Below are positions 54,735 to 63,887 of a stretch of DNA of 64,000 bases, piece by piece. The stretch is from an uncultured Oscillospiraceae bacterium (GTDB taxonomy: Bacteria > Bacillota > Clostridia > Oscillospirales > Ruminococcaceae). The notes beneath the pieces are model-generated. The model had not been told where the DNA came from, did not search any database, and saw only the letters and a list, made by a program, of their open reading frames with translations. The stretch is from contig CAJTVI010000003.1 in the NCBI GenBank assembly GCA_910579545.1, forward strand, positions 37,103 to 101,102. Direction: 5' to 3'. The translations under genes were made by a program, and so were the position numbers. Every line of letters starts with the position of its first letter. Within the stretch, counting starts at the first letter, position 1.

Positions 54735-55223
54735 CTAATGTACAACAGAATCGAATATTTTTATAAGTTCCAGCACATCAAAATAATAGTTTTTGATATC
54801 ATTAAATGTGGCTGTCGGAGTTTTCCCGTGTGCAAAATCGTGTCTGTTTGTAACTAACGAATCTGATGCAGCAATAATTCTTTGGCTGTTTGGATGAGCT
54901 TTAACCGCACTTTTGAAATTACTCTGCCATTGTTCATCAAATTTACCCAGCAGCTTACACATATTGCTATATTTTGCACTCATAGAACCTTGCCTGATTG
55001 CTACATCAAAATATGTATCAATTCGACTGTCTGACAGTGCAGAAAAATAATCGGCAACAATCGAACGATACACAAATTCAGCTGTACCAGACGCTTTTAT
55101 AAGCGCATAGTGCGTCAAATAACGTACTCCATCATCAAAAGGTGGCATGGCGGTAATGCGTGTTTCTATATCATTGATCTCAGTAGCGCATTCATCAATC
55201 AAATATTGCAATTCATCTTTCAT
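54735..55223 (-). CDS. HEPN-domain protein (RiboL-PSP/MAE_28990-like), probable RNase toxin
   Basis: 162 aa, all-helical. It ends with T-N-R-H-D-F-A-H-G, the R-x4-H motif that forms the RNase site in HEPN dimers. The preceding helices (A-S-G-T-A-E-F-V-Y-R-S-I-V, Y-S-N-M-C-K-L-L-G-K-F) fit the RiboL-PSP-type HEPN group. It overlaps the end of the DUF262 gene by 11 nt, with GGAG upstream of the ATG at 55223, so translation is coupled. HEPN proteins of this kind are described beside DUF262 genes as defence or toxin pairs. Whether the partner restrains or directs it cannot be told here. AT-rich, unlike the chromosome. Confidence 0.75.
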   Translation of the reverse strand: MKDELQYLIDECATEINDIETRITAMPPFDDGVRYLTHYALIKASGTAEFVYRSIVADYFSALSDSRIDTYFDVAIRQGSMSAKYSNMCKLLGKFDEQWQSNFKSAVKAHPNSQRIIAASDSLVTNRHDFAHGKTPTATFNDIKNYYFDVLELIKIFDSVVH

Positions 55224-56340
55224 TGATATCAACTCCAAAGAGAATTGCACCAGCCAGCTGAATTCGTTTCTTTATGCTCTCAATATTGGTTGTCCGCTTA
55301 CTGATCGCATTCTTAAACTGGTCATCACTCAATAACTCTTGATGCTGCATCGGCGAAACCGCACGAATATCATGTCCTTTTTTGCTGCTCAAAAATGCCG
55401 ATACCATAATTGCATCAAAAATAGCAGGGTGAAATTTTTTGGAGAATCCAGTTTTAGTAAGATTCCTAAATGCGTTTTCTCCAATTGAGCTATTGACCAA
55501 TTGTATCGTACTCAAAAAATCAGCTTTGAATTCCTCCAGGTCTTCTACGGCATCATTTTTATGGTCGTCCATAAAAGTGTTTAGAGATTTTTTGAGAGAT
55601 ATTTGATTGGCATCACTTTTTAACACATCGTCTGTTTTCATCACAAAAAATCTCAAGATATATTCAATATCTCGCATTCTGCTGTCGAGATCGGCTGCCC
55701 CAAACAGCTTTCTCCACGTTTCATTCTCATTGAGTTCAAAAAGCATGGAATTAAATGTCCCCTGATAGACACAGTTACGAATCTCCTGGGGGGTGAGGCT
55801 GCGGCCACTCGTATTGATACGCTCAAAAATCTGATACAGACTCGTATCGTCATTTTCTGGCTTCTTCTGCTCAAACATGATTGCGTGAATTGTAGTACTC
55901 CTAATTTTACGCTGATCATCAACCGACAGTTCAGCAAACGCTTTATTTCGCCACCTGCAATTTATTTTTTCTGAGTTGGATAGCTTAAAAACTTTACCAT
56001 CAGTGGAAAAAATACCACGCTTAACATAGTCATAGACGGTCATAATTCTTTGGTATCCATCCACAATTAGCTTCTGGCTGCCGGATTGAGCGAGGAAAAT
56101 GCTCGGAACAGGAAGACCCAGTAAAATTGATTCTATAAATCTACTGGCTTCCGTCTTATCCCACACATACTTACGCTGCAACTCAGGCTTTACCAACTCA
56201 TCATCTTCGTACATCGAAATTAATTCTCTAAAAGAAAGGTCTGCGCCCCAAGATGAAATGTTGAATAGAGAATCGTCTGAGTAATCATCTTCGATTTCAG
56301 ATTGAATTTCTTCAATATTGCTTCTTTCTTTTTCCGCCAT
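55213..56340 (-). CDS. DUF262 (GmrSD/ParB-like) domain protein
   Basis: 375 aa from the ATG at 56340, which has AAGGAG at 10 nt. P-E-L-Q-R-K-Y-V-W near residue 48, R-F-I-E-S-I-L-L-G-L-P-V-P near 63 and V-D-G-Y-Q-R near 89 are the DUF262 core, a ParB/Srx-like nucleotide-binding fold found in GmrS and related defence proteins. No HNH (DUF1524) nuclease domain follows, unlike full GmrSD. The frame stays open to 56535, where another ATG with GAGGTG exists; the extra 65 residues look partly coding-like, so the longer form remains possible. It pairs with the HEPN gene that overlaps its end. Confidence 0.85.
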   Translation of the reverse strand: MAEKERSNIEEIQSEIEDDYSDDSLFNISSWGADLSFRELISMYEDDELVKPELQRKYVWDKTEASRFIESILLGLPVPSIFLAQSGSQKLIVDGYQRIMTVYDYVKRGIFSTDGKVFKLSNSEKINCRWRNKAFAELSVDDQRKIRSTTIHAIMFEQKKPENDDTSLYQIFERINTSGRSLTPQEIRNCVYQGTFNSMLFELNENETWRKLFGAADLDSRMRDIEYILRFFVMKTDDVLKSDANQISLKKSLNTFMDDHKNDAVEDLEEFKADFLSTIQLVNSSIGENAFRNLTKTGFSKKFHPAIFDAIMVSAFLSSKKGHDIRAVSPMQHQELLSDDQFKNAISKRTTNIESIKKRIQLAGAILFGVDINER

Positions 56341-56361
56341 TGTAGCATATCTCCTTAAAAG

Positions 56362-56390
56362 ATCATATGTTGAAAGTTGCTTTCCTTCAA
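56362..56390 (-). promoter_or_regulatory. Candidate own promoter of the DUF262-HEPN pair
   Basis: On the minus strand TTGAAG (56385-56390), 17-nt spacer, TATGAT (56362-56367), only ~20 nt before the ATG at 56340. If real, the pair can be expressed independently of the hsd operon. Confidence 0.4.
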
Positions 56391-56585
56391 TTTGAATGAC
56401 CCTTGTTTCTGATATTCTGGCCCAATTTGGAATCCAAAGTTGCGTCAAAACAGCGTGCCCAACAACCAACATTTCGTATATATCTGTCTTTTCGTTTTCA
56501 TGGATGGGAGCAATGCCATGTACCCAATATCTCATATGCGATATGCACCTCACTTCTTGATTAGCATACGCATATAAAAGGTTAT

Positions 56586-58043
56586 TTATCCCAGCTGCTC
56601 CAACAAATTTGCTTTCACCATCTCACCCGCCCATTCTTCCACAGGGTCATTCGTCCCCAGCTCCCCACGGAATGCACGGGCTAAAATCGCCCTTTTCATG
56701 GTATCGATTTGGGAGAGAACAGCTTCGGCAGCTTCTTTAGCCTGTAGCTCTCGGATTAAGAGTTTATCAAGGATGCAAACAATCTCTTTTTGCTCTGGCA
56801 AACTTGGTGCAAAAAAATTCAATTCACGCACTCTTTGACAGTTCAGAGCTTGTGGCCCCGTACCAGACCCTTTTTCTCGGTTGCGAGCGTAATTCATTTG
56901 GAACCAATACCATATGTAGCGAGAAGAAACCAAACCGTGGTCAACTATTACTGCCGCAATATTTTGGTTAATAGCCGCATTAATGGCTAAAATTGCGCTT
57001 TGTCCTCTTGTTTTTCCCTCGCCAATCATTGCAATCAAGACTGTTCCAACGGGCAGTAGCTTAACGGATGAATTGTCATAGCCCTCTTGCGAGATACACT
57101 CATTTGTATTTTCTATAATATTGTTTCGTACCTCACCAGAACTAACCCAAGGAATTATTCCATCCCAATATTGGGGAAACTTTCGTGAGGGCGTACTTCC
57201 GTTGGTCACTCGGCTGATTGCGCCTATAGTGCATCTAATCCACATATGATCATTGTCTAAAGCAACTACTTGTGAGGTGCTCTGTGCATCTTTTAGAAAC
57301 TGCTGATCTTTTTTCTGCCAATTACGCGAAAACTTTTCAATATCCACCAGCAATGTATTTGGTGATGCAGAGTGCTCTTTTCTCCACTGCTTCGTCAGTT
57401 CTCCCGTAAACGCCTTATGCAGAATCGCGGACTTTCGCAGTTCAAAACCATCCACGACCGCCTGGGCCTTTTCCTTCGCCTCGTCCAGCTTGGCAAACAG
57501 GCTTTCTATGCGGGAAACAATGCGGTGTTGTTCGGTTATTGGTGCAATAGGCACAGGGTAATTTTTTACAAACTTGGGCTGCGCACGCATAAGGGAACCA
57601 CCAACGCCCGAAACATTGGACATCATATATTCTCTAAAGTACGGACTTCTAAGGCAAAACATAAGATAATCGGGGTTTATTTCCGAATTGCGAATAATAA
57701 TCCATTCCGAAGATGCCAGCAAATCGCTATCCGTGTACTTTGAAACTTTCCAAACACGGTTAATTCTCGGATTGATTTTGCACAACAAAACATCATTTTG
57801 CGCAACAGATTGTTTTGATGAACCAATTTCCGACCCTGTAATAATCTCGGGATAATTGTTAGCACTACTTGGCACGCTATATAATTCAAAGACAGTGTCG
57901 GGTTGTTTCATTGGATCAACAGATGAACCCGAATAATGATTGATAGCTTCAATATCAGTCCAACACCAATTATCCGGAATCGGATACGGCTGCTCCTCCG
58001 CTGGCACAAATGGGCTGGCAGGAGCTTTCTTTTTCTTTGCCAT
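56586..58043 (-). CDS. hsdS: Type I restriction-modification specificity subunit
   Basis: 485 aa. Two target-recognition domains (~20-180 and ~255-420) are each followed by a coiled-coil spacer (I-V-S-R-I-E-S-L-F-A-K-L-D-E-A-K-E-K and the C-terminal E-I-V-C-I-L-D-K-L-L). It sets the bipartite DNA site for HsdM and HsdR. The ATG at 58043 shares one base with the hsdM stop (TGATG). The second TRD differs in composition from the first, as expected from domain shuffling. Confidence 0.93.
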   Translation of the reverse strand: MAKKKKAPASPFVPAEEQPYPIPDNWCWTDIEAINHYSGSSVDPMKQPDTVFELYSVPSSANNYPEIITGSEIGSSKQSVAQNDVLLCKINPRINRVWKVSKYTDSDLLASSEWIIIRNSEINPDYLMFCLRSPYFREYMMSNVSGVGGSLMRAQPKFVKNYPVPIAPITEQHRIVSRIESLFAKLDEAKEKAQAVVDGFELRKSAILHKAFTGELTKQWRKEHSASPNTLLVDIEKFSRNWQKKDQQFLKDAQSTSQVVALDNDHMWIRCTIGAISRVTNGSTPSRKFPQYWDGIIPWVSSGEVRNNIIENTNECISQEGYDNSSVKLLPVGTVLIAMIGEGKTRGQSAILAINAAINQNIAAVIVDHGLVSSRYIWYWFQMNYARNREKGSGTGPQALNCQRVRELNFFAPSLPEQKEIVCILDKLLIRELQAKEAAEAVLSQIDTMKRAILARAFRGELGTNDPVEEWAGEMVKANLLEQLG

Positions 58044-59446
58044 CACTCAACCTCCGCCAGAGATTTCAGCTCATTCACCACGCTTTGCAGAAGGTCTGCC
58101 GCCTCTTCCAGTTGCGCGATGGCCTCCTCGCCGCTCTCGATTGGGTCGGGCAAATCTTCATACCTGATGATGGATTTATCTTCAATTAGCCCACAGTCAA
58201 AAATATTTCCGCGTTCTTCAATTTCTTGACGGGAAAATACATTCCACCGTTCGTCCTGCACGGCGCGGCGGTCTGCAGCTTCAAATGCCGCTTCAAAGCC
58301 CGCAAAATGCTCCATTTTCAGCGGGCTGGTCTTGCCAAAAGAGGGCATATTAGTGCGCAGGTCATAAAACCAGACCTCCTGCGTGTTGCCCTTATCCACC
58401 CTGCCGCGGGTAAAAAACAGCACATTGGTCTTGACCCCTGGGGCGTAAAAAATGCCGGTAGGCAAGCGCAGTACAGTATGCAGATTGCATTTATCCATTA
58501 GGTCACCGAGTATTTCAGTTTCAGATGAAATATCCGGCAGAATAACAGCGGCGCGGGCTTTTCCGTCCGCTTTCAAGCTGCGATAAATGTGCTGCAAAAA
58601 GTTGAGTTGTTTGTTGCTGGTGGTGTAGGTGAAGTCATCGCGGGTGGCACGTTCACCGCCCTTTTTGGCGCCAAAGGGGGGATTGGTGAGTACCACGTCA
58701 TAGCCCCTCATGCTTTTGCCCAGATTGGACAGTGTATCGCCCAGGGTAATCGTTCCCTCAATATTGTGCAGCATGGCGTTCATCAGGGCCAAACGGTGGG
58801 TATCGTGTACCAGCTCCGTACCCGTAAAGGCCTCTGTCCGCTCAAAGACAGCAGTATCCGCATCCAGGTCAAAGAAATCATCGGTTTGGGCTGCAACATA
58901 CTGATGGGCCGCGATCATAAAGCCGAACGTCCCGCAGGCGGGGTCGTTACAGCGTTCCCCCGCCTGAGGCTTTACCAGACGAATTATCACGTCAATCAGC
59001 ACACGGGGTGTGAAATACTGCCCCGCACCGGATTTCTTCTCGTTGGCGTTCTTTTCTAAAAGGCCCTCGTATAGATTGCCAAGCCCTTCCTCACGAGCAG
59101 AGAACCAGTCCAGCCCGTCAATGGTGGTGATGATTTTTTCCAGGTTCTTCGGCTCGTCAATGTTGGTGGCCGCGCCCTGGTAGATTTCTCGCACACGGCC
59201 TGTACAGTTCTCGCCCAGGTGGTTCAGCAGTTCCTTGTAGAATTTTTTCAGTTCAATGCCGCTTTGGGCAGCCAAGTTGTCCCAGCGGTAGGCTTCTGGT
59301 ATCTGGCTTTCCGCACCCGTTTCCTTCGCCATTTTCAGAAACAAGATATAGGTTAGCTCCGTCACATACTGGTGATAAGTGATGCCGTCATCGCGGAGGA
59401 CATTGCAGAGGTTCCAAAGCTTGGAGACGATTTCTTGGGTGGTCAT
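58043..59446 (-). CDS. hsdM: Type I restriction-modification DNA methyltransferase
   Basis: 467 aa. An N-terminal HsdM_N helical domain precedes the methyltransferase: motif I region D-P-A-C-G-T-F-G-F near residue 171 and motif IV N-P-P-F near 257, both needed for N6-adenine methylation. Motif I has Phe where many relatives have Gly; the other key residues are intact. The ATG at 59446 overlaps the stop of the small ORF by one base (TGATG), with GGAGG upstream. It forms the M2S modification complex with HsdS. Confidence 0.95.
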   Translation of the reverse strand: MTTQEIVSKLWNLCNVLRDDGITYHQYVTELTYILFLKMAKETGAESQIPEAYRWDNLAAQSGIELKKFYKELLNHLGENCTGRVREIYQGAATNIDEPKNLEKIITTIDGLDWFSAREEGLGNLYEGLLEKNANEKKSGAGQYFTPRVLIDVIIRLVKPQAGERCNDPACGTFGFMIAAHQYVAAQTDDFFDLDADTAVFERTEAFTGTELVHDTHRLALMNAMLHNIEGTITLGDTLSNLGKSMRGYDVVLTNPPFGAKKGGERATRDDFTYTTSNKQLNFLQHIYRSLKADGKARAAVILPDISSETEILGDLMDKCNLHTVLRLPTGIFYAPGVKTNVLFFTRGRVDKGNTQEVWFYDLRTNMPSFGKTSPLKMEHFAGFEAAFEAADRRAVQDERWNVFSRQEIEERGNIFDCGLIEDKSIIRYEDLPDPIESGEEAIAQLEEAADLLQSVVNELKSLAEVE

Positions 59447-59724
59447 CAATAATGTCCTCCGTTCCGCTGCTGGTCGATCGCTGCCTGCACAGCGATTTCG
59501 GCAAGACAGGCATTCATAGCTGCCTGTTGATATTCGGGTTCAATATCTCTGGCCGCCTTAAAATAGTCAGAGATTGCCTTTACCATGTCTCCAATTTTCT
59601 TTTGCTGTTCCCAATGTTTGTGTTGCGCTTCTATCTGTTGCCGCTGAACCTCAAGCTGCCGCAAATAGTCTTGATTCACATATGTGGGATTATAAATGCT
59701 ATATGGGTATTGGTTATAAATCAT
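59446..59724 (-). CDS. Small Gln-rich helical protein inside the hsd operon
   Basis: 92 aa. A Tyr/Asn/Gln-rich start (M-I-Y-N-Q-Y-P-Y) precedes a coiled-coil-like Q-R-Q-Q-I-E-A-Q stretch and a helical end (M-V-K-A-I-S-D-Y-F-K-A-A). It overlaps hsdR by 4 nt and hsdM by 1 nt, so translation is coupled on both sides, which argues for a real gene. Similar short helical proteins occur in prophages, but I do not recognise a function. Confidence 0.7.
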   Translation of the reverse strand: MIYNQYPYSIYNPTYVNQDYLRQLEVQRQQIEAQHKHWEQQKKIGDMVKAISDYFKAARDIEPEYQQAAMNACLAEIAVQAAIDQQRNGGHY

Positions 59725-62700
59725 GCAATCTTCCCTCCGTCATCGTACAAATACTCGTTAAGTTCCAAGATAATGCTTTCCAGTTTATTTCCGAACACTT
59801 TGTTGATTTTCGCAAAGCCGCCCTGTGCCTTAAACCGCCCATCTTCATCAAATACGGTCACATTCAGCACAGATTCTTCCATCAGGTACTTTTCCATTCT
59901 GGTGATCCAGTTAAGTTCCTGCTTGGAAAAGTTATGTGCTTTTTTCAGCTTGTCCACTGACCGCCTGATTCTGGCCTCATGGGAGATTAGGGTGGAGCCG
60001 ATGGCATACCGGCGAATCAAACTGATAATATCGGCAGCAATCTCTTCATTGGTCATCTGCGAAATAGCAGTATTCAGCTGCTGGGTGGTAAAGCCCTCCC
60101 GATCCAGCGTCAGGCGCAGGGAGCGCAGCCCCTCGCGGGTCAGCTCCTTTGGCCTTGTGCAGACGATATTCAACGCGGCAATTTCGTTCAGATTGGTCTT
60201 AATGTATTCAGCAAACGCATCCAGATAGTCCTCGGGCTTACTGCCCTTGCCATAGCCTCTGGTATGCTCCAGAAGTTCATCCTCGTGGTCTGAAATCACA
60301 ACGGAGCGGCGGCCACCCGGCTTGAACTGCGCCAGCATTTTGAATAACTCCGCGTGGGCAAGCAGACGGTTTTTTGCATCCGCTATTCCCCTCTGCTGAA
60401 GATCGGCAATGAACTGATCAGGATTTTGTCCCCCGGTCATACTGATAAAGTGCTCCATCGTTTCAGCGTCCATGTGCCGCTTTTTTCGTTGCAACTTTGC
60501 CATGATCTGGTCGATCTGATTCTGTATTTGGCTTGTTTCCTCCAGCACTTTCAAGCCGTCCAAAAGCTGCTCAAATGTGGCGCTTGGATTGACGACAACG
60601 GGTTTCATGGTACTGACCGCTTCCAGAGAATCATACATGCCAACAGGGTCGTAGATTTCAAAATGGGTCTTGTGGATTTCAGGGCAGCGGCGGGTGGCCC
60701 GACCCATCATCTGCTCAAACAGGATACGGGATTTCACGCGGCGCATGAATACCAGCGTTGTGATTGCAGGAACATCGATTCCCGTAGTCAGCAAATCAAC
60801 TGTAACGACAATGCTGGGGAAGCGTTCGTTCTTGAATCGCTTGATGGCATCCTTAACTTTTTTCTTGTTGCCGCCGCCTACAGAGCCGGTGATTTTCATA
60901 ATGGCGTCATTGTCCACGCCCATTTCTGTATAAATCTCTTTCAGGATTTTTACAATCAGATCGGCATGGTCATCATTGACTGCAAAGATCAAAGTTTTTC
61001 CCTGCACATCCGGGCTTTCCGGGTCAATGTCACGGGCAATTTCGGCCAGAACTGTCCGGTTGAACGATTCTGTTATGACTTGGCGGTTGAATGCGTCCAC
61101 ATCAAAGTCCAACTCATCTTCCAACAGTTCAGAGTTGGTGACCTCACCCGTCACAGGGTCATACCGTACAACGGTATCGCCCTTTTTATAGTGGATACCC
61201 TCCGCGCTCAGTTTGGTAGATAACCTATGAGGCGCGTCGTGGTCAACCAGATATCCCTCAATCACTGCCTCGCGGTATGTATACTTGAAGACAGGCTGCC
61301 CGAAAATCTCCGTTGTCTGTAAGGCCGGTGTTGCGGTCAGCGCAATTTTCACAGCGTCGAAATATTCCACAACGCTACGGTATTTGCTCTGGTAATCCAA
61401 CTGGTCCCGATAAAGGGCTTCATCCTCGCCCATTTCTTTATCCAGGATATAGCCCCGGTGCGCCTCGTCAATAATAACCAGATCGTAGTCGGAAACAGCG
61501 GGCATGGTGTCCTCGTCATTGTACAGGATTCGTTTGACCATACTTTGAACCGTGGCAATCTGGATACGGGTCTCGCGGTCTATCTCTTTATCTTCCAGCC
61601 CTTTGATGTTGTAAATGTCATCCAGAGTCATTAACTCTTCCAGTTTGACTTCCTTGAAAACGTCTGTTGCCTGTTCGCCCAAAGACGTCCTGTCTACAAG
61701 GAAGAGGATTCTGCGAAAACGCCCTGTTTTCAGGAAACGGTAGATCATGCCCAGAATGGTTCGGGTCTTGCCCGTACCTGTTGCCATAGCAAGCAAAACA
61801 TTGCGCTGGCCGTTGATGATGGCTTCTTCGGCGGCCTTGATCGCCCTAACCTGATATTCATAGAGGCCCAAGCCGTCCTTGTCACGCAGCAGGTCATAGG
61901 ACATCTCCCGTAAATCCCGATTCCTTGTGGAAATGTCTTTGTCAAGCAGCTCAACGATTCCCTCTGGACCCATCCAGCCTCTCAGTGCCTTGGGCGCATT
62001 GTCAGCCTGCCGCAAATCCAAAAACCATATGCCGCTTTTGGTGTCGTATTGCTCGAAATAAGGCCGGCCATTGGTGGCAAAGGTGAATGGCACACCGTAG
62101 CTGCCCCATATGCCAATTTGATAATCCTGATCGGCACTACGGATGTTTTTTGAATAGTCCTTACACTGGTAATCAATCACCGAAGGAATATCCTTATGGA
62201 TTGCTTTTGCCTCAACTGTGGCGACCATCTGCATATCAACGAACAGGGCATAATCGACATACCCTCTGTTGCCAACGGTGGAATCTGTGGGCCATTCGGC
62301 AATGGCGATATTGTGCCCCTTTGCAGGGCGCGTCCCTTTTGAATAGCGCAGCAGCTCCGTATCGGCCTCCCAGCCCACTTTGCGGAGTTGTTCATCAATC
62401 AGATATCGCGTCTCTGCCTCGGATTTGATTCTCTGGCTTGCGGCTTTGCCAGATTGCTTTTTTCTGGTTTCCTTTTCAATAGCGGGGGCCGCTGCCGCTG
62501 CCCTTTCAGCTTCCGCTATCAGATGTTCTTCTTGGGCCTGTTCACTCTGCTTGTCACTGCTGACAGCTTCAGGCGTTTCAGACGGCATAACAAAAGGCTG
62601 ATTCTGATAATTCCAGTCCCCGTAGGTCTGCATGAACCATTCACACAAACTGTACGCCATTTGAAGTAGCGCCTTTCCGTCTGCTACGGAAGCGTAATTT

Positions 62701-62987
62701 TCGTGTGTCGCTTTATTACGGCTGATACGCAAAGCATGAAGAACATCCTTCAAATCGCGGGCAATCATTCCTTCGCGGAACAGTCCGTTGATTCTATTTG
62801 CTGCCGTATTATCTTGGGGCAAGGGGATGCGGTCATATGTAAAGCACAAATTGACAATCGTTTCACCAATCATCCCCAACTTCATCAGGCACGAGTTAGA
62901 ATCACTGTATAAATATTTTTCTGCCAGTGCGCCAAAATTTGCCAATACGGGGAAATAACTGCTTAAAAAATCAAAATTTGATTTCAT
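59721..62987 (-). CDS. hsdR: Type I restriction endonuclease, translocase subunit
   Basis: 1088 aa. An N-terminal DUF4145-like helical region (~1-130) leads to a charged linker. The HSDR_N nuclease follows, with Asp in G-Y-V-D-Y and the E-A-K motif (T-V-E-A-K-A) near residue 285. The SF2 motor has A-T-G-T-G-K-T near 410, I-I-D-E-A-H near 515, T-A-T-P-A near 555, and Q-M-M-G-R-A-T-R near 750. The EcoEI-type C-terminal domain completes it. It cuts unmethylated DNA at a distance after translocation. The ATG at 62987 follows AAGGAAAGGA. It heads the operon hsdR-orf-hsdM-hsdS. Confidence 0.95.
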   Translation of the reverse strand: MKSNFDFLSSYFPVLANFGALAEKYLYSDSNSCLMKLGMIGETIVNLCFTYDRIPLPQDNTAANRINGLFREGMIARDLKDVLHALRISRNKATHENYASVADGKALLQMAYSLCEWFMQTYGDWNYQNQPFVMPSETPEAVSSDKQSEQAQEEHLIAEAERAAAAAPAIEKETRKKQSGKAASQRIKSEAETRYLIDEQLRKVGWEADTELLRYSKGTRPAKGHNIAIAEWPTDSTVGNRGYVDYALFVDMQMVATVEAKAIHKDIPSVIDYQCKDYSKNIRSADQDYQIGIWGSYGVPFTFATNGRPYFEQYDTKSGIWFLDLRQADNAPKALRGWMGPEGIVELLDKDISTRNRDLREMSYDLLRDKDGLGLYEYQVRAIKAAEEAIINGQRNVLLAMATGTGKTRTILGMIYRFLKTGRFRRILFLVDRTSLGEQATDVFKEVKLEELMTLDDIYNIKGLEDKEIDRETRIQIATVQSMVKRILYNDEDTMPAVSDYDLVIIDEAHRGYILDKEMGEDEALYRDQLDYQSKYRSVVEYFDAVKIALTATPALQTTEIFGQPVFKYTYREAVIEGYLVDHDAPHRLSTKLSAEGIHYKKGDTVVRYDPVTGEVTNSELLEDELDFDVDAFNRQVITESFNRTVLAEIARDIDPESPDVQGKTLIFAVNDDHADLIVKILKEIYTEMGVDNDAIMKITGSVGGGNKKKVKDAIKRFKNERFPSIVVTVDLLTTGIDVPAITTLVFMRRVKSRILFEQMMGRATRRCPEIHKTHFEIYDPVGMYDSLEAVSTMKPVVVNPSATFEQLLDGLKVLEETSQIQNQIDQIMAKLQRKKRHMDAETMEHFISMTGGQNPDQFIADLQQRGIADAKNRLLAHAELFKMLAQFKPGGRRSVVISDHEDELLEHTRGYGKGSKPEDYLDAFAEYIKTNLNEIAALNIVCTRPKELTREGLRSLRLTLDREGFTTQQLNTAISQMTNEEIAADIISLIRRYAIGSTLISHEARIRRSVDKLKKAHNFSKQELNWITRMEKYLMEESVLNVTVFDEDGRFKAQGGFAKINKVFGNKLESIILELNEYLYDDGGKIA

Positions 62988-63105
62988 CGGTCCTTTCCTT
63001 TCATGCTTTTGAGTGTACACGAGGTGAACTAAAATCTGTTGCAATAAACAAATAATCCAAACCATCTCCCACAAGAAAGATCAGGCTTGGATTATTCTCT
63101 GTTTT

Positions 63106-63150
63106 GGTGCGCCCGACTGGATTCGAACCAGCGGCCTTCCGGGTCGGAGC
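63106..63150 (-). repeat. attR-like repeat within the tRNA-Arg gene
   Basis: The 45 bp of the tRNA 3' half that are duplicated at 48515-48559. The tRNA is intact, so the island brought a functional 3' end. Confidence 0.85.
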
Positions 63151-63182
63151 CGAACGCTCTATCCAACTGAGCTACGGACGCA
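63106..63182 (-). tRNA. tRNA-Arg (anticodon CCG)
   Basis: 77 nt with encoded CCA. Acceptor GCGTCCG pairs with CGGGCGC (one G-U). The anticodon stem TTCGG/CCGGA encloses loop CTCCGAC, giving anticodon CCG, which reads CGG. The T-arm is GCTGG TTCGAAT CCAGT. It is the integration site of the island and is transcribed toward it. Confidence 0.97.
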
Positions 63183-63559
63183 CATCTATGAAAACCGTCC
63201 CTTTGGGGCGGGTTTCAGCTATTCGGTTGTACACAGGCACAGATGGACGGGAGGGCAGCTGGCGCGCGGCCGGCGGCTATGCGGCCCAGCTGCAAAGCGG
63301 GCAGCCATGCCGTCCAAATGTATAAATTATCATACCACAATCATTCCCAAATGAAAAGCCCTTTTTGAAAAAAGACGGAAAATTTTTGCCCCTCCCAGCG
63401 GCTGCCGGCCGTCTGCGCGCCCAAGACCTGCCGCCATTATAATGTATAATATAGCATTGAAAAGGGCCCGCTTGGGGCCTTGGAGGGCCGGAACGATCCG
63501 CCTTGGGGCGCGCCGGGGCCAGGATGGGACAAAAACCGAAAAATTTTTTCAAAAACCCG

Positions 63560-63588
63560 TTGACAACCAGGAAAAGAATGGCTATAAT
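63560..63588 (+). promoter_or_regulatory. rRNA operon promoter P1
   Basis: TTGACA at 63560-63565, 17-nt spacer, TATAAT at 63583-63588: a perfect consensus promoter ~300 nt before 16S. The stretch 63183-63559 before it shows no gene. Confidence 0.9.
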
Positions 63589-63666
63589 ACATATTTGCAC
63601 CCCCCGTTGGAGGCCGGACGGCCTCAGGCCGCGGAAAGTTTTTTTACAGAACCACAAAAAAAGGTC

Positions 63667-63696
63667 TTGACAAGGGGCCATAAGATGTGGTAAAGT
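63667..63696 (+). promoter_or_regulatory. rRNA operon promoter P2
   Basis: TTGACA at 63667-63672, 18-nt spacer, TAAAGT at 63691-63696 with TG one base upstream. Tandem promoters are usual for rRNA operons. The leader then has the TTGAAAATTGAACAA stretch often seen before clostridial 16S genes. Confidence 0.8.
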
Positions 63697-63887
63697 AAAT
63701 AAGCTGTCCACTGGAAGGCGGGCGGCGCACAGGACCTTGAAAATTGAACAATATCGAAGCTTGAATGGAACCCTTAAAGGTGTTGGAAAGCACTTTAAAA
63801 TTCCAAAGAGTAATTCGACAGGACGCAAGCGATTGCGTTGTGAGCGAGTGACGATTTAAACTCAGAGAGATCTGGTTTAGATACCAT

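Larger units (their letters stand above)
48515..63150. mobile_element. tRNA-Arg genomic island carrying type I RM and HEPN/DUF262 genes
   Basis: Bounded by 45-bp direct repeats of the tRNA 3' end. The 14.6-kb content includes two tyrosine recombinases, a RepA-like AAA ATPase, ogt, a DUF188 gene, HEPN + DUF262, and hsdR-orf-hsdM-hsdS. The right ~8 kb is far more AT-rich than the chromosome. There are no conjugation or phage structural genes, so it is not self-transmissible as seen; it may be a mobilisable or decayed element. Confidence 0.85.

Noticed and set aside
56341..56535. Separate small gene upstream of DUF262
   Set aside because: The frame continues into DUF262 without a stop, so it is either an N-terminal extension or untranslated leader, not a separate gene.
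58920..58950. HsdM inactivated by Phe in motif I
   Set aside because: The rest of the methyltransferase motifs and the whole operon are intact, and I recall similar residues in other HsdM proteins; not enough to call it inactive.
63277..63828. 183-codon minus-strand reading frame before 16S rRNA
   Set aside because: It runs antisense through the rRNA promoters and leader and has no ribosome site.
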